DNA from: Rhodococcus sp. IEGM 1381
GTDB taxonomy: Bacteria > Actinomycetota > Actinomycetes > Mycobacteriales > Mycobacteriaceae
Reading direction: 5' to 3'
DNA length: 64,000 nt
Assembly (NCBI RefSeq): GCF_030056795.1
Contig: NZ_JASHKQ010000001.1
Coordinates: forward strand, 248,001-312,000
Shown here: piece after piece, positions 32,541-44,096 of the stretch
Numbering within the stretch: position 1 is the stretch's first letter
Layout: every line of letters begins with the position of its first letter
The notes under the pieces: generated by a model
Told to the model about the DNA's origin: nothing
The model's input: only the letters and a program-made list of their open reading frames with translations
The model's database searches: none
Program-made: the position numbers and the translations under genes

Positions 32541-34808
32541 TCAACCGAAGTCGACCGCCCGGTTCAAGCGCGCTTTGGCGCGGCGACGACTCAGTAGGAC
32601 GCTGACCATCGAGATCGCAAGAATCACAACAAACGCTCCAGCAGCGGCCACGCGGCCTACAGCCAGTCCCGGCGACGCGTAGTGCACTTCGAGGACTCCA
32701 CCACCGGCACCGACCTCGACACCCAGAAGGCCGGCCGGCCCTTGTCTGACTGGCACAGGCGTTCCATCGACCGTAGCCGTGTATCCCGGCCATGCGAGGC
32801 GTGCGAAGTAGATACTGCCGGGCACGGAGCCCTCGAAACGAACTCGCTCGACAGCCGCGGTACTACTGGCCGTCTCGACCTCCAACCCGGGCGACCACCA
32901 CGTAGCGTGGCCTGAACCTTCCCCGAATGGGTCTTCACGCACCCAGATGACCCTCGCCTCATCCGAGGCAGCTATGACCCAGCCGGAAGGTGGTTGAACA
33001 GCTGTTTCCTCCGGCAAGAGGGACCGCTGCAAGACGAGTGTGGAGACACCCATAACGTCGATCAACGGGGCAACGACCGACGCCGATGCCGGTGCGAACA
33101 GACGGTCATAGGCATCCGAGCAGACGGCACCTCTGTAGTCCATGCAGAGAGCGTCTGCGAAGGCGTCGAATCCCATCCCCGTGTAGCTGGCCACCGTCTG
33201 CGCACCGGATGCGCGCGGAACATTACCGAAAAGGAGCTTGCCGGTTCGGGTGTCCTCCGTGGTGACTGTGCTCCGCTCCGCCAATTGCAGGACTGTGCCT
33301 CGATAAGCCTGCGAGCCCTGGCGAAGTTCGGAAAGCAGGAACGCCGGTGCTCCACCATTCGGCGGCGATGCAGGTGCGGGTTCTGCCGACGGCAGCGGGC
33401 TTGCGGCAGACGGAAAGACCGAAGTCTGAAGAAACAAGATAGATAAGGTCCCGATCAGACCAACGCCTGCCAATGCCGCCAGTCCCCGACGGTGGCATGC
33501 AGTTACCGCCGCAGCCAACAGTACGAGGGTAACGATCACAGCGAGCAGGTGCGTCGACGATAGGTCCGGACGCACCGCCCACGCCAGATAACCGCCGAAC
33601 AGGACGATACCGAGCGTCAGTAGGCTCCGACGACGGATTCGGTCGCGTGCAATGCCACGGGACAAGGCCACCGCGAATGCGACGGCCACCGCCAAGTACA
33701 GGTATTCGACCAATCGAAAGGGCCACCGGAACAACCACACATTCGAGGGAGCAAGGCAAGCAATCAAATAGAACGAACCCACGACGAACAAACTCGAAGC
33801 GCCGACAAATCGTCGTCGCAGCGCCCCCCACCTCAACCACGGTAGAAGCGGCAAAAAGAACCAAGCGAAGTATGTCGATGGAACACTTTCGAGTCGCTCC
33901 CCACCCCAGTTGCTCATCGAGGGAAGGTAGGTGGCCGAGCTGCCCGCGACGATGTCACCCAGGTCAGGAACCAGAAATGTGTCATTGGCTATGGCAGCGA
34001 GAGTCTGTCGGTTGGTGACTGAGCTGGACCCCAGCAGCGGCAGAAAGACCATCAACGCGACCGCACCGACGCACATTCCCATCACGACGAGCAAGACGAG
34101 TCGTTCGTATCGACGCCGAACCAGCAGTTCGATGCCCAGTGCGCCGAGCACGACCACCAGTCCCACCGGCGCGTAGGGGTTGCCTGCCGTCATCGCCAGG
34201 AAGCCGAATACGAACGGGAGTATCGCCGTAGATCGACCCCGGGCGAACCTGCGTGAAGACCACCAGAAATGCGTGACCCACGTGAAAGCCGCGAGTCCAG
34301 CCGGCCACCCTGCCGCCTCGTACCACAACGTCAGTCCGGAAACCGGCAGAGCAACCGCGACCAGAAAGGCAGGGGCACGGCTGGCTCCATAGGACCGCGC
34401 GAGGAGGTAGACGCCGGTCCCCAGAATGGCAATCATTTCGGCGGCTACGACAAATGCTGCGAGCGAGAGGTTGTCGAAGAACGAGACAACGACGAAGTTC
34501 GCCAGATTGACCGGGTTCCAAATACCCAGTAGCGCTTCAGCCGCGTAGTTGCCGCCCATCCAACCTGCGGGGTCCATCGAAATCCAACTACCGCCGCGCA
34601 ATTGGGTTCCGAAGACGTGCCACAAGGGCGCGAACTGCTCGTACTGATCGCCGACGTAATAGAACAGCGTACCGCGCCATTGCGGAACTACTGCCAACGC
34701 GAGAACGGTGACGAACACCGTCGCCACCATTATCGCGTCTGGGACTCGTCTACCACTGCGAACCGGACTGCTGCTGATCGCTCTCGTCGACAGGTGAGTG
34801 GTTGTCAT
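32541..34808 (-). CDS. Large YfhO-like/GT-C membrane glycosyltransferase
   Basis: A 755-residue protein with about twelve membrane segments (residues 30-470), the first extracytoplasmic loop containing YYVGDQYEQFAPLWH with the Asp expected of GT-C enzymes that use polyprenyl-phosphate sugars. A soluble extracytoplasmic domain (480-715) precedes a last membrane segment and a basic tail. It looks like the YfhO family and, in its partners, like the Rv3779 type that decorates arabinogalactan with galactosamine. It is four-base overlapped with gtrA upstream, so GT2-GtrA-GT-C are coupled. The sugar is unknown. Confidence 0.7.
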   Translation of the reverse strand: MTTTHLSTRAISSSPVRSGRRVPDAIMVATVFVTVLALAVVPQWRGTLFYYVGDQYEQFAPLWHVFGTQLRGGSWISMDPAGWMGGNYAAEALLGIWNPVNLANFVVVSFFDNLSLAAFVVAAEMIAILGTGVYLLARSYGASRAPAFLVAVALPVSGLTLWYEAAGWPAGLAAFTWVTHFWWSSRRFARGRSTAILPFVFGFLAMTAGNPYAPVGLVVVLGALGIELLVRRRYERLVLLVVMGMCVGAVALMVFLPLLGSSSVTNRQTLAAIANDTFLVPDLGDIVAGSSATYLPSMSNWGGERLESVPSTYFAWFFLPLLPWLRWGALRRRFVGASSLFVVGSFYLIACLAPSNVWLFRWPFRLVEYLYLAVAVAFAVALSRGIARDRIRRRSLLTLGIVLFGGYLAWAVRPDLSSTHLLAVIVTLVLLAAAVTACHRRGLAALAGVGLIGTLSILFLQTSVFPSAASPLPSAEPAPASPPNGGAPAFLLSELRQGSQAYRGTVLQLAERSTVTTEDTRTGKLLFGNVPRASGAQTVASYTGMGFDAFADALCMDYRGAVCSDAYDRLFAPASASVVAPLIDVMGVSTLVLQRSLLPEETAVQPPSGWVIAASDEARVIWVREDPFGEGSGHATWWSPGLEVETASSTAAVERVRFEGSVPGSIYFARLAWPGYTATVDGTPVPVRQGPAGLLGVEVGAGGGVLEVHYASPGLAVGRVAAAGAFVVILAISMVSVLLSRRRAKARLNRAVDFG

Positions 34809-35236
34809 CGGACTTTTGCAGTGTCAGTCGGGCGCTCACGCGTAAGAATTTTTTTCGACAACACGAATGTGAAAGGAATTGCAGCAACCGCAGCTACGAG
34901 TGGTGCCACACGCTCGTCCATGTTCAACCCGCCCACGAGCAGAACGACTCCGACCGTGGTGATCACATAGTTGGTCAGATTACCAAGCGGGAACATGAAA
35001 AACTTTCGCCAGGTAGGAGGCGTTTTAAAGGTCCAGTAGCAGTTGAGGAAGAATGAACCGATCATGGCGATAACTATTGCGATCAAGTGCGCGGCAAGGT
35101 AGGGAACGACCAACCGGAGCATTAGATAACTGCCGTAATAGACAGAGGTATTCGCGACTCCCACAACCGCAAACCTTACCAAGTGGCGCAGTTGTGAAGA
35201 CCTGTCGGGTTTTGGCTTGTTCATCGGTTCGGTCAC
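34805..35236 (-). CDS. GtrA-family small membrane protein (putative flippase)
   Basis: A 143-residue protein with four membrane segments: HLVRFAVVGVANTSVYYGSYLML opens the GtrA signature and FFLNCYWTFKTP closes the second hairpin. GtrA proteins are proposed to flip polyprenyl-phosphate sugars. It overlaps the GT2 gene upstream by four bases and the YfhO-like gene downstream by four, the classic Gtr three-component arrangement. The basic N-terminus has the sequence MNKPKPDRSSQLRH. Confidence 0.85.
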   Translation of the reverse strand: MTEPMNKPKPDRSSQLRHLVRFAVVGVANTSVYYGSYLMLRLVVPYLAAHLIAIVIAMIGSFFLNCYWTFKTPPTWRKFFMFPLGNLTNYVITTVGVVLLVGGLNMDERVAPLVAAVAAIPFTFVLSKKILTRERPTDTAKVR

Positions 35237-36240
35237 GAGAAATCACCGCCACTCTGAGGGCGGGCTCGATGCTTCTGATCCCGTGTGCGGTTGACTGTGC
35301 GCGCTGGACCGCGATCGCTTTCCGTTTCGGCAACGAGGAAGTGGGGGCGTTGCTTGGTCTCGTAGTAGATTCGGCCCACGTACTCACCGATCACCCCGAG
35401 GAACATCAACTGCAGCCCCCCGAGGCCAATGATCGCGGCAACCAGGGTGACATAACCGGGCACGACTACGCCCGCGACGATTGCCGCGATCACAAGGAAA
35501 AGCACATAAGCCAAACCGAGAGTCATCACTGCGGCACCGATGTAAATAGCCAGTCTCACTGGCGCGTTGTTGAACGACATGATCCCGTCGATCCCGTAGT
35601 TCACCAATCTACGAAGAGACCATTTGCTGGCACCGCCGCCTTGACGTGAGACATTCTCATAATCGATCGTCGCACTCGGAAAGCCGATCCACGAAAACAG
35701 CCCCTTCGAGAATCGGTTGTATTCGCCCAGCTGCAGCAGCGCGTCGACAGCACGACGACTCAACAAGCGGAAGTCTCCAGCGCCGTCCTGCATGTCAACA
35801 TCGACCAACCGGTTGACCGCCCGGTAGTACATCTTCGCCGCGAAGGTCCGGCCCATTGAGTCACCCGTTCGGGTTCGCCGAGCTACAACCTGGTCATAGC
35901 CGTCCTCATGGAGGCGCAACATATCCAAGATGAGCTCGGGCGGGTGTTGCAGATCCGCATCCATGATCACGACGGCATCACCAGTTGCATAGACGAGGCC
36001 AGCCAGCATCGCAGATTCTTTGCCGAAGTTGCGGCTGAACGAGACATAACGGATGCGATCGTTCTGTGCGCTCAAGCGCCGCATGATCGAGACCGTTGTG
36101 TCGCTGCTGCCGTCGTTGACGAGAACGACCTCGAGCTCAGGTCCCTCGTCGCCGAGTACCGTGAACAGCTTCTCGGCAAGATCGGACAGGACGTCTTCCT
36201 CGTTGTAACACGGGACCACGACGGACAACAGCACAGTCAC
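35233..36240 (-). CDS. Polyprenyl-phosphate glycosyltransferase, GtrB/DPM1-like GT2
   Basis: A 335-residue enzyme. The GT2 domain starts LLSVVVPCYNEEDVLSDLAE, carries FSRNFGKESAMLAGL and the metal-binding DxD in VIMDADLQHPPEL, and ends in two C-terminal membrane segments (about 240-310), the layout of GtrB and the mycobacterial PpgS. It transfers a sugar from a nucleotide donor to polyprenyl phosphate on the cytoplasmic face. The GTG at 36240 is preferred; the frame upstream is open to 36303 but unlike the family. First gene of the operon ending with the GlfT2-like gene. Confidence 0.88.
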   Translation of the reverse strand: MTVLLSVVVPCYNEEDVLSDLAEKLFTVLGDEGPELEVVLVNDGSSDTTVSIMRRLSAQNDRIRYVSFSRNFGKESAMLAGLVYATGDAVVIMDADLQHPPELILDMLRLHEDGYDQVVARRTRTGDSMGRTFAAKMYYRAVNRLVDVDMQDGAGDFRLLSRRAVDALLQLGEYNRFSKGLFSWIGFPSATIDYENVSRQGGGASKWSLRRLVNYGIDGIMSFNNAPVRLAIYIGAAVMTLGLAYVLFLVIAAIVAGVVVPGYVTLVAAIIGLGGLQLMFLGVIGEYVGRIYYETKQRPHFLVAETESDRGPARTVNRTRDQKHRARPQSGGDFS

Positions 36241-36362
36241 TCCAAATCGACGCGGACTTCGGCGACCGCGTGCAGGTATAGGCCGCCCAGCGGCTGAACC
36301 CATTCAGTTTCGCACAGCGAACCCAACTCGCCGCATCGCTCCGCCCGACATCCGAGATCGAG

Positions 36363-38228
<1,866 letters not shown>

Positions 38229-38232
<4 letters not shown>

Positions 38233-39437
38233 CCGAACCGCTGATCGCCAGATCCTCGGAAATAGCCGGCCTCGGAAATCTTCTCGATCGCATCGGCGTC
38301 GATACTCTGGCCAGTCATCGCTATCTGATCGACAATGCGGGCCTGAGCGAGAACGTGGTCGGGCAGATTCTGCAGCGACTCCAGCCGTATCTCGCCGGCT
38401 TCCAGGAGATGACACGTACTCGGCAGGTTCACCTGTCCGCCAATTGTGGCGAGATGGGTGTCGAACTCAACAAGGCTGCGTGGCTGTACGCCGATCAAGA
38501 TCAGCGAAACTACGACCTGTTGAACACTCACACGACACTTCCACCGCTGCCGGGCATCGACCGCGGCAGTTCGGATCACGCCGCGGCCGGGCATGTAGAC
38601 GAATTCGACGGTGCCGCCGACTACGGTCATCCTCACGGAATCGACTATCCTCCAACCAATCCTGCTATCGACGACCTCCGCGACGTGCTCGCCGATGCCT
38701 CCGAGTGGCTCGGCGAGATCGACCGCACGATCTTCGAACTCTCCGGGTGGAGTCCGCTACGCGAAGCGACCATCCCCGTCACCGGAAACTGGAACGAAAT
38801 TCGCCGAATCGGTCAGGCGTACCAGATAGCGGGTGACGCTATGGAAGCTGGCGCGGAGTCGTTCGCGGCAGGGGCGCGCCGCGTGGACGGCTACTGGAAC
38901 GGTGCTGCCGCTAGGGCATTCACCGACTATGCCGACCGACAACTGGCCGCAATTCGATGGGAAGGTCCAGCCGGACGAACGATCTCTGCGATCTGTGCGG
39001 CAATCTCCGACCAGCTTCGCGAAGCCGCCTTGGCAGTGGTGCGCAAAATCGTCGAGTTACTGGAGTCCGAAGTGGCCGTCGACAACGCCCGCGGTGCGTT
39101 GAAGGTCATGCTCAAGAAAGTGCCGGTGGTCGGCACTGCATGGCAGTTGGAGAGCATCGTCGAAATATGCTGGACAGCAATGGATCTGACCAAAGAACTC
39201 ATCGTGAAGATCGAAAAGCTGGTCGACGACTTCGGCGCATTCCTCGACGCGCTCGGCGACCCCGAAGGCCAGGTGGGTAAGAAGATCGACGACACACTGC
39301 GGCCGCTGAACGACTTCCTCGACTACGGCAAGCAGGCCGTCGAAGCGGGCAAGACAGCGGACATCCGACCAGTACTCGACACACCGGACGAGGACTTCTC
39401 CGTCGGCACCGGCGACGAACCATGGCGGGACGCATGA
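38229..39437 (+). CDS. WXG100-like type VII secretion substrate or effector
   Basis: A 402-residue, helix-rich protein. Residues 150-250 contain a helical hairpin with GYWNGAAARAFTDYADRQ, a variant of the W-x-G turn of ESX/type VII substrates (W-N-G), flanked by long amphipathic helices. The N-terminal 110 residues form another helical unit; residues 300-350 are hydrophobic helices (MLKKVPVVGTAWQLESIVEICW). No signal peptide. Coupled to the membrane-anchored gene upstream and the small gene downstream (16-base overlap). The role is unknown; ESX-type export is inference. Confidence 0.65.
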
Positions 39438-39808
39438 TCGAGTCCCTGCCTCCGCACGCCCGAGCCGCATACGACCGTCTGATGGCATCCTGCGGTGAGC
39501 TCGAGGCCGCGCGCACGCGAGCCCTGAGCACGGACCTGAAGGCTCCTGCGGGATCCCGCAGGGTCACCGCGGAACTACTGGCCCGCCTGGCGTCGTCACC
39601 GCAAGCGTCGGCCGAGCTGATACACCACGCACGCCGCGTCGCGTCGGGTGAGTGCAGCTGGGAACGAATCGAGGTGGACGCAGATCCGGTGCCTCCGGAG
39701 GTCGAGGAGCTCAAAGCCGATCCGCAGATCGTGTGGCCGTCGGAGTGGCCGTCATCGACCGAAGAGTCCGACGTCGGATCCCAGCCCTACCGAATCCCGT
39801 GGGAATGA
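39422..39808 (+). CDS. Hypothetical protein downstream of the WXG-like gene
   Basis: A 128-residue (or 124 if ATG 39434 is used) soluble protein with an N-terminal helical part (ESLPPHARAAYDRLMASCGELEAARTRAL) and an acidic Pro/Trp-rich C-terminal tail. Unrecognised. It overlaps the WXG-like gene by 16 bases, so it is cotranslated and may be its chaperone or immunity partner; this is inference from context only. Confidence 0.55.
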   Translation: MAGRMIESLPPHARAAYDRLMASCGELEAARTRALSTDLKAPAGSRRVTAELLARLASSPQASAELIHHARRVASGECSWERIEVDADPVPPEVEELKADPQIVWPSEWPSSTEESDVGSQPYRIPWE

Positions 39809-39859
39809 ACGCCGACACAACCGAGCGGCTGATCGGCGGGTCTGGAAGACTTCGGGTTC

Positions 39860-40731
<872 letters not shown>

Positions 40732-40735
<4 letters not shown>

Positions 40736-41313
40736 CCTTTCGTGAACTGACCATCGCCGGTGCCTACGAATACACCCCACGCCAGTTCGGCGACGACCGC
40801 GGCGTGTTCTTCGAATGGTTCAAAGCCAGCCTCTTCGAGGACACCACCGGGCGGTCGTTGGATCTCAAGCAGGCGAACTGCTCGGTCTCCGCCGCCGGAG
40901 TCCTGCGCGGGATCCACTTCACCACCAACCCGCCCGGGCAAGCGAAATATGTCACCTGCGCCCGCGGAGCGTTCCTCGACGTCATCGTCGACCTGCGGGT
41001 CGGCTCCCCCACGTTCGGGCAGTGGGACAGCGTGCTGATCGACGACGTCGACCGCAAAGCGGTGTTCCTCTCCGAAGGACTCGGCCACGCCATCCTTTCG
41101 TTGGAAGACAATTCCACCGTCATGTACCTGTGCAGCCTCGAATACACCCCGGCACTGGACCGCGACATCAACCCCCTCGACCCAGCCCTGGCCATCGACT
41201 GGCCAACCACCGCCCGCGACGGATCGCCTTTGACCTACGAGCTCTCCGACAAGGACAAGGCCGCCCCCACCCTGGCCGAAGCCCTCGAAGCAGGGAACCT
41301 CCCGACCTTCTAG
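40732..41313 (+). CDS. rmlC: dTDP-4-dehydrorhamnose 3,5-epimerase RmlC
   Basis: A 193-residue cupin enzyme. [49 protein letters not shown] with the catalytic His in GIHF, and [16 protein letters not shown] are diagnostic. It epimerises dTDP-4-keto-6-deoxyglucose at C3 and C5. Start ATG 40732 overlaps the rmlA stop. No separate rmlD is present here, so the final reductase must be elsewhere. Converges end-to-end with the GtrA gene. Confidence 0.95.
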
Positions 41314-41844
41314 CTACCGGATCTTGAAGATCACGAATCGCTGGACCAGGAAGTTGATGACCGTCGCGGTCCCCTGCGCGACGACGAAGGCCACGTTCGC
41401 GTACCAGAAGCCGTCAGGAAGGGCCTGGTAGAGCCAGGTGTAGATGCCGACCTGGACGGCAAAGGTGACGCCGTACAGGGCAACGACCGCGAAGAACCGG
41501 GCCCTCGACGGTGCGGCGTTGAACGTCCAGCGTCGGTTGATCAGGTACGCCGTGGTGGTACCGAGTACGAAGCCGATCGCTTTGGCCAGCGTCACTCCGA
41601 CGCCGAACACGAAATGCAACAGCAGGTTGACGCCCTGATCGACAATTGCCGACAACACACCCGTCGCCAAGAACCGCAGCACCTGCGTCTTGAGATCGAG
41701 GGCCGCGTCGGCGATGTTCTCGGTCAGCGGCAGCTCGACGGGCAGCGGAACGTGATGCTGCAACTCGTCGTCCTCGGGCGACCAGTCGTCGCCCGTGGAG
41801 CCTTCTTCTGCGGAGCGGTCGGGGGTGGACACGAGGACTGACAC
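41314..41844 (-). CDS. GtrA-family membrane protein, Rv3789-like
   Basis: A 176-residue protein with an acidic cytoplasmic N-terminus (about 50 residues) and four membrane segments (VLRFLATGVLSAIVDQGVNLLLHF, then TTAYLINRRWTFNAAPS). Located divergent from dprE1, as Rv3789 is in M. tuberculosis, where it has been proposed to act in decaprenyl-phosphoryl-arabinose handling or as an AftA partner. The start is GTG 41844 or GTG 41832; the 35-base gap to dprE1 leaves little promoter space. Confidence 0.82.
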   Translation of the reverse strand: MSVLVSTPDRSAEEGSTGDDWSPEDDELQHHVPLPVELPLTENIADAALDLKTQVLRFLATGVLSAIVDQGVNLLLHFVFGVGVTLAKAIGFVLGTTTAYLINRRWTFNAAPSRARFFAVVALYGVTFAVQVGIYTWLYQALPDGFWYANVAFVVAQGTATVINFLVQRFVIFKIR

Positions 41845-41879
41845 TAGCCGCTGCCGCGATGCGGGTACCCTCTTGAGCG

Positions 41880-43331
41880 ATGTCCACGACAGCCGACGAC
41901 GCACTCTTCCCCCTGGAACCACAGACCGGGAACACTGCGCCGCTACCCACGCAGACCCGCACGATCTCCGGATTCGGCCGCACCGCGCGATCGACCGGAG
42001 AGGTGCTCGCCACCTCCGACCCCGAGCTCATCGCGAACGCGGTCAAGCAGGTCGCCGAGCAGAACGACTCCAAGCCTTCGTACCTGCGACGAGGCGTCAT
42101 TCCACGTGGCCTCGGCCGCTCCTACGGTGACAATGCGCAGAACTCCGGCGGGCTCGTCATCGACATGACAGCGCTCAACCGCATCTACAGCATCGACACC
42201 GCGACGCGGATCGTCGATCTGGACGGCGGCGTCAGCCTCGACCAGCTGATGCGCGCTGCGCTGCCGTTCGGCCTGTGGGTTCCGGTGCTGCCGGGTACGC
42301 GTCAGGTCACCATCGGTGGAGCCATCGGCTGCGACATCCACGGCAAGAACCATCACAGCGCGGGCAGCTTCGGCAACCACGTCCGCTCGATGGAACTGCT
42401 CACTGCGGACGGTCAGATCCGCCACCTGGCACCGACCGGCAAGAACGCCAAGCTGTTCTGGGCCACGGTCGGCGGCAACGGCCTGACCGGCATCATCCTG
42501 CGCGCCACCATCGAGATGACTCCGACGGAAACGGCGTACTTCAAAAACGACGGCCTTCGCACCGAGAGCCTCGACGAGACCGTCGCTGCGCACCAGGACG
42601 GCACCGAGGACAACTACACGTACTCGAGCGCATGGTTCGACGTCATGAGCGCGCCGCCGAAGCTCGGGCGCGCGACGATCACCCGCGGCTCGCTGGCCAA
42701 ATTCGACGAACTTCCCGCGAAACTGCAGAAGGACCCGCTGAAGTTCGACGCGCCACAGCTGCTGACGGTGCCGGATATCTTCCCGATCAGCGGACTGAAC
42801 AAGCTGTCGATGTCCATGATCGGCGAGGCCTACTACCGCATGGGCGGCAACTACACCGGCAAGGTGCAGAACCTGACGCAGTTCTACCACCCACTCGACC
42901 TCGTCGGTGAGTGGAACAGAGGCTACGGGCCCAAGGGATTCCTGCAGTACCAGTTCCTCGTTCCGACCGAGGCGCTCGAGGAGTTCAAGGACATCATCCG
43001 GTTCATTCAGCGCTCCGGTCAGTACTCGGCACTGAACGTCTTCAAGCTGTTCGGCCCGGGAAACAAAGCGCCACTGAGCTTTCCAATGGCCGGCTGGAAC
43101 GTCGCGATGGACTTCCCGATCAAGGCGGGCCTGAACGAGATGGTGCGCGAACTCGACAAGCGCGTGCTCGAATTCGGTGGTCGTCTCTACACCGCGAAGG
43201 ATTCGCGCACCGACGCCGAGACGTTCCATTCGATGTACCCGCGGATCGACGAGTGGATCAAGGTCCGTCGATCTGTAGACCCCACAGGCGTTTTCGCCTC
43301 CGATATGGCTAGAAGGCTGGAACTGCTGTGA
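41880..43331 (+). CDS. dprE1: Decaprenylphosphoryl-beta-D-ribose 2'-oxidase DprE1
   Basis: A 483-residue FAD-dependent oxidase. [16 protein letters not shown] and [27 protein letters not shown] are the FAD-binding region with the FAD-linked His154 (His132 in M. tuberculosis). It oxidises decaprenyl-phosphoryl-ribose, first half of the epimerisation to the arabinose donor. The residue corresponding to the Cys387 that benzothiazinones attack is Ala409 ([11 protein letters not shown], codon GCG at 43104-43106). The numbering offset of 22 fits both sites. Start ATG 41880. It overlaps dprE2 by four bases. Confidence 0.96.
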   Translation: MSTTADDALFPLEPQTGNTAPLPTQTRTISGFGRTARSTGEVLATSDPELIANAVKQVAEQNDSKPSYLRRGVIPRGLGRSYGDNAQNSGGLVIDMTALNRIYSIDTATRIVDLDGGVSLDQLMRAALPFGLWVPVLPGTRQVTIGGAIGCDIHGKNHHSAGSFGNHVRSMELLTADGQIRHLAPTGKNAKLFWATVGGNGLTGIILRATIEMTPTETAYFKNDGLRTESLDETVAAHQDGTEDNYTYSSAWFDVMSAPPKLGRATITRGSLAKFDELPAKLQKDPLKFDAPQLLTVPDIFPISGLNKLSMSMIGEAYYRMGGNYTGKVQNLTQFYHPLDLVGEWNRGYGPKGFLQYQFLVPTEALEEFKDIIRFIQRSGQYSALNVFKLFGPGNKAPLSFPMAGWNVAMDFPIKAGLNEMVRELDKRVLEFGGRLYTAKDSRTDAETFHSMYPRIDEWIKVRRSVDPTGVFASDMARRLELL

Positions 43332-44092
43332 CGATAGACGCCGTAGGCAACCCCCAGACGATTCTTGTTCTGGGTGGCACCAGCGAGATCGGTCTCGCGA
43401 TCACCGAGGAGTACCTGTCGAAGTCTCCGGCACGTGTCATCCTCGCCGCGCTGCCGAACGACCCGCTGCGCGAAAGTGCCGTCGCACAACTGACCGCCAA
43501 GGGCGCGAAGTCCGTCGACGTCATCGACTTCGATGCACTCGACACCGCGTCGCACCCGAAGGTCATCGACGCCGCCTGGGCCAAGGGTGACGTCGATGTC
43601 GCCATCGTCGCCTTCGCCGTCGACTTCGATGCCGAGCAGCTCTGGCAGGACCAACGCAAGGCCGTCCTCGCCGCGAACATCAACTACACCGCTTCGGTGT
43701 CGGTCGGTGTGCTGCTGGGCGAGAAGATGAAGGCCCAGGCGTACGGCCGCATCATCGTCATGTCCTCGGTGGCAGGCGAGCGGGTTCGGCGCTCGAACTT
43801 CGTATACGGCTCCACCAAGGCCGGACTCGACGGGTTCTACCTCGGACTCGGAGAAGCGTTGCGCGAGTTCGGGCCCCGCGTCACCGTCGTTCGCCCGGGC
43901 ATGGTGCGCACCAAGTTCAGCGCGCACGTCAAGGAAGCGCCGATGACCGTCAACAAGGAGGTCATCGCGAAGCTCGCGGTGAACGCGTCGCGCAAGGGCA
44001 CTCCGCTCATCTGGACTCCCGCGCCGTGGCGTCTGGTGATGATGGTGCTGCGGCACGTACCGCGGCCGATCTTCCGCAAGCTGCCCATTTAA
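43328..44092 (+). CDS. dprE2: Decaprenylphosphoryl-2-keto-ribose reductase DprE2
   Basis: A 254-residue short-chain dehydrogenase. [13 protein letters not shown] is the NADH loop and the catalytic Ser-Tyr-x3-Lys set appears as [26 protein letters not shown]. It reduces the keto intermediate from DprE1 to decaprenyl-phosphoryl-arabinose. Start GTG 43328 overlaps the dprE1 stop, so the two are translationally coupled. aftA follows after four bases. Confidence 0.95.
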   Translation: MTIDAVGNPQTILVLGGTSEIGLAITEEYLSKSPARVILAALPNDPLRESAVAQLTAKGAKSVDVIDFDALDTASHPKVIDAAWAKGDVDVAIVAFAVDFDAEQLWQDQRKAVLAANINYTASVSVGVLLGEKMKAQAYGRIIVMSSVAGERVRRSNFVYGSTKAGLDGFYLGLGEALREFGPRVTVVRPGMVRTKFSAHVKEAPMTVNKEVIAKLAVNASRKGTPLIWTPAPWRLVMMVLRHVPRPIFRKLPI

Positions 44093-44096
44093 CTGC

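Noticed and set aside
41943..43229. 428-codon minus-strand frame opposite dprE1
   Set aside because: Fully inside DprE1, with composition typical of an antisense frame and no family resemblance.
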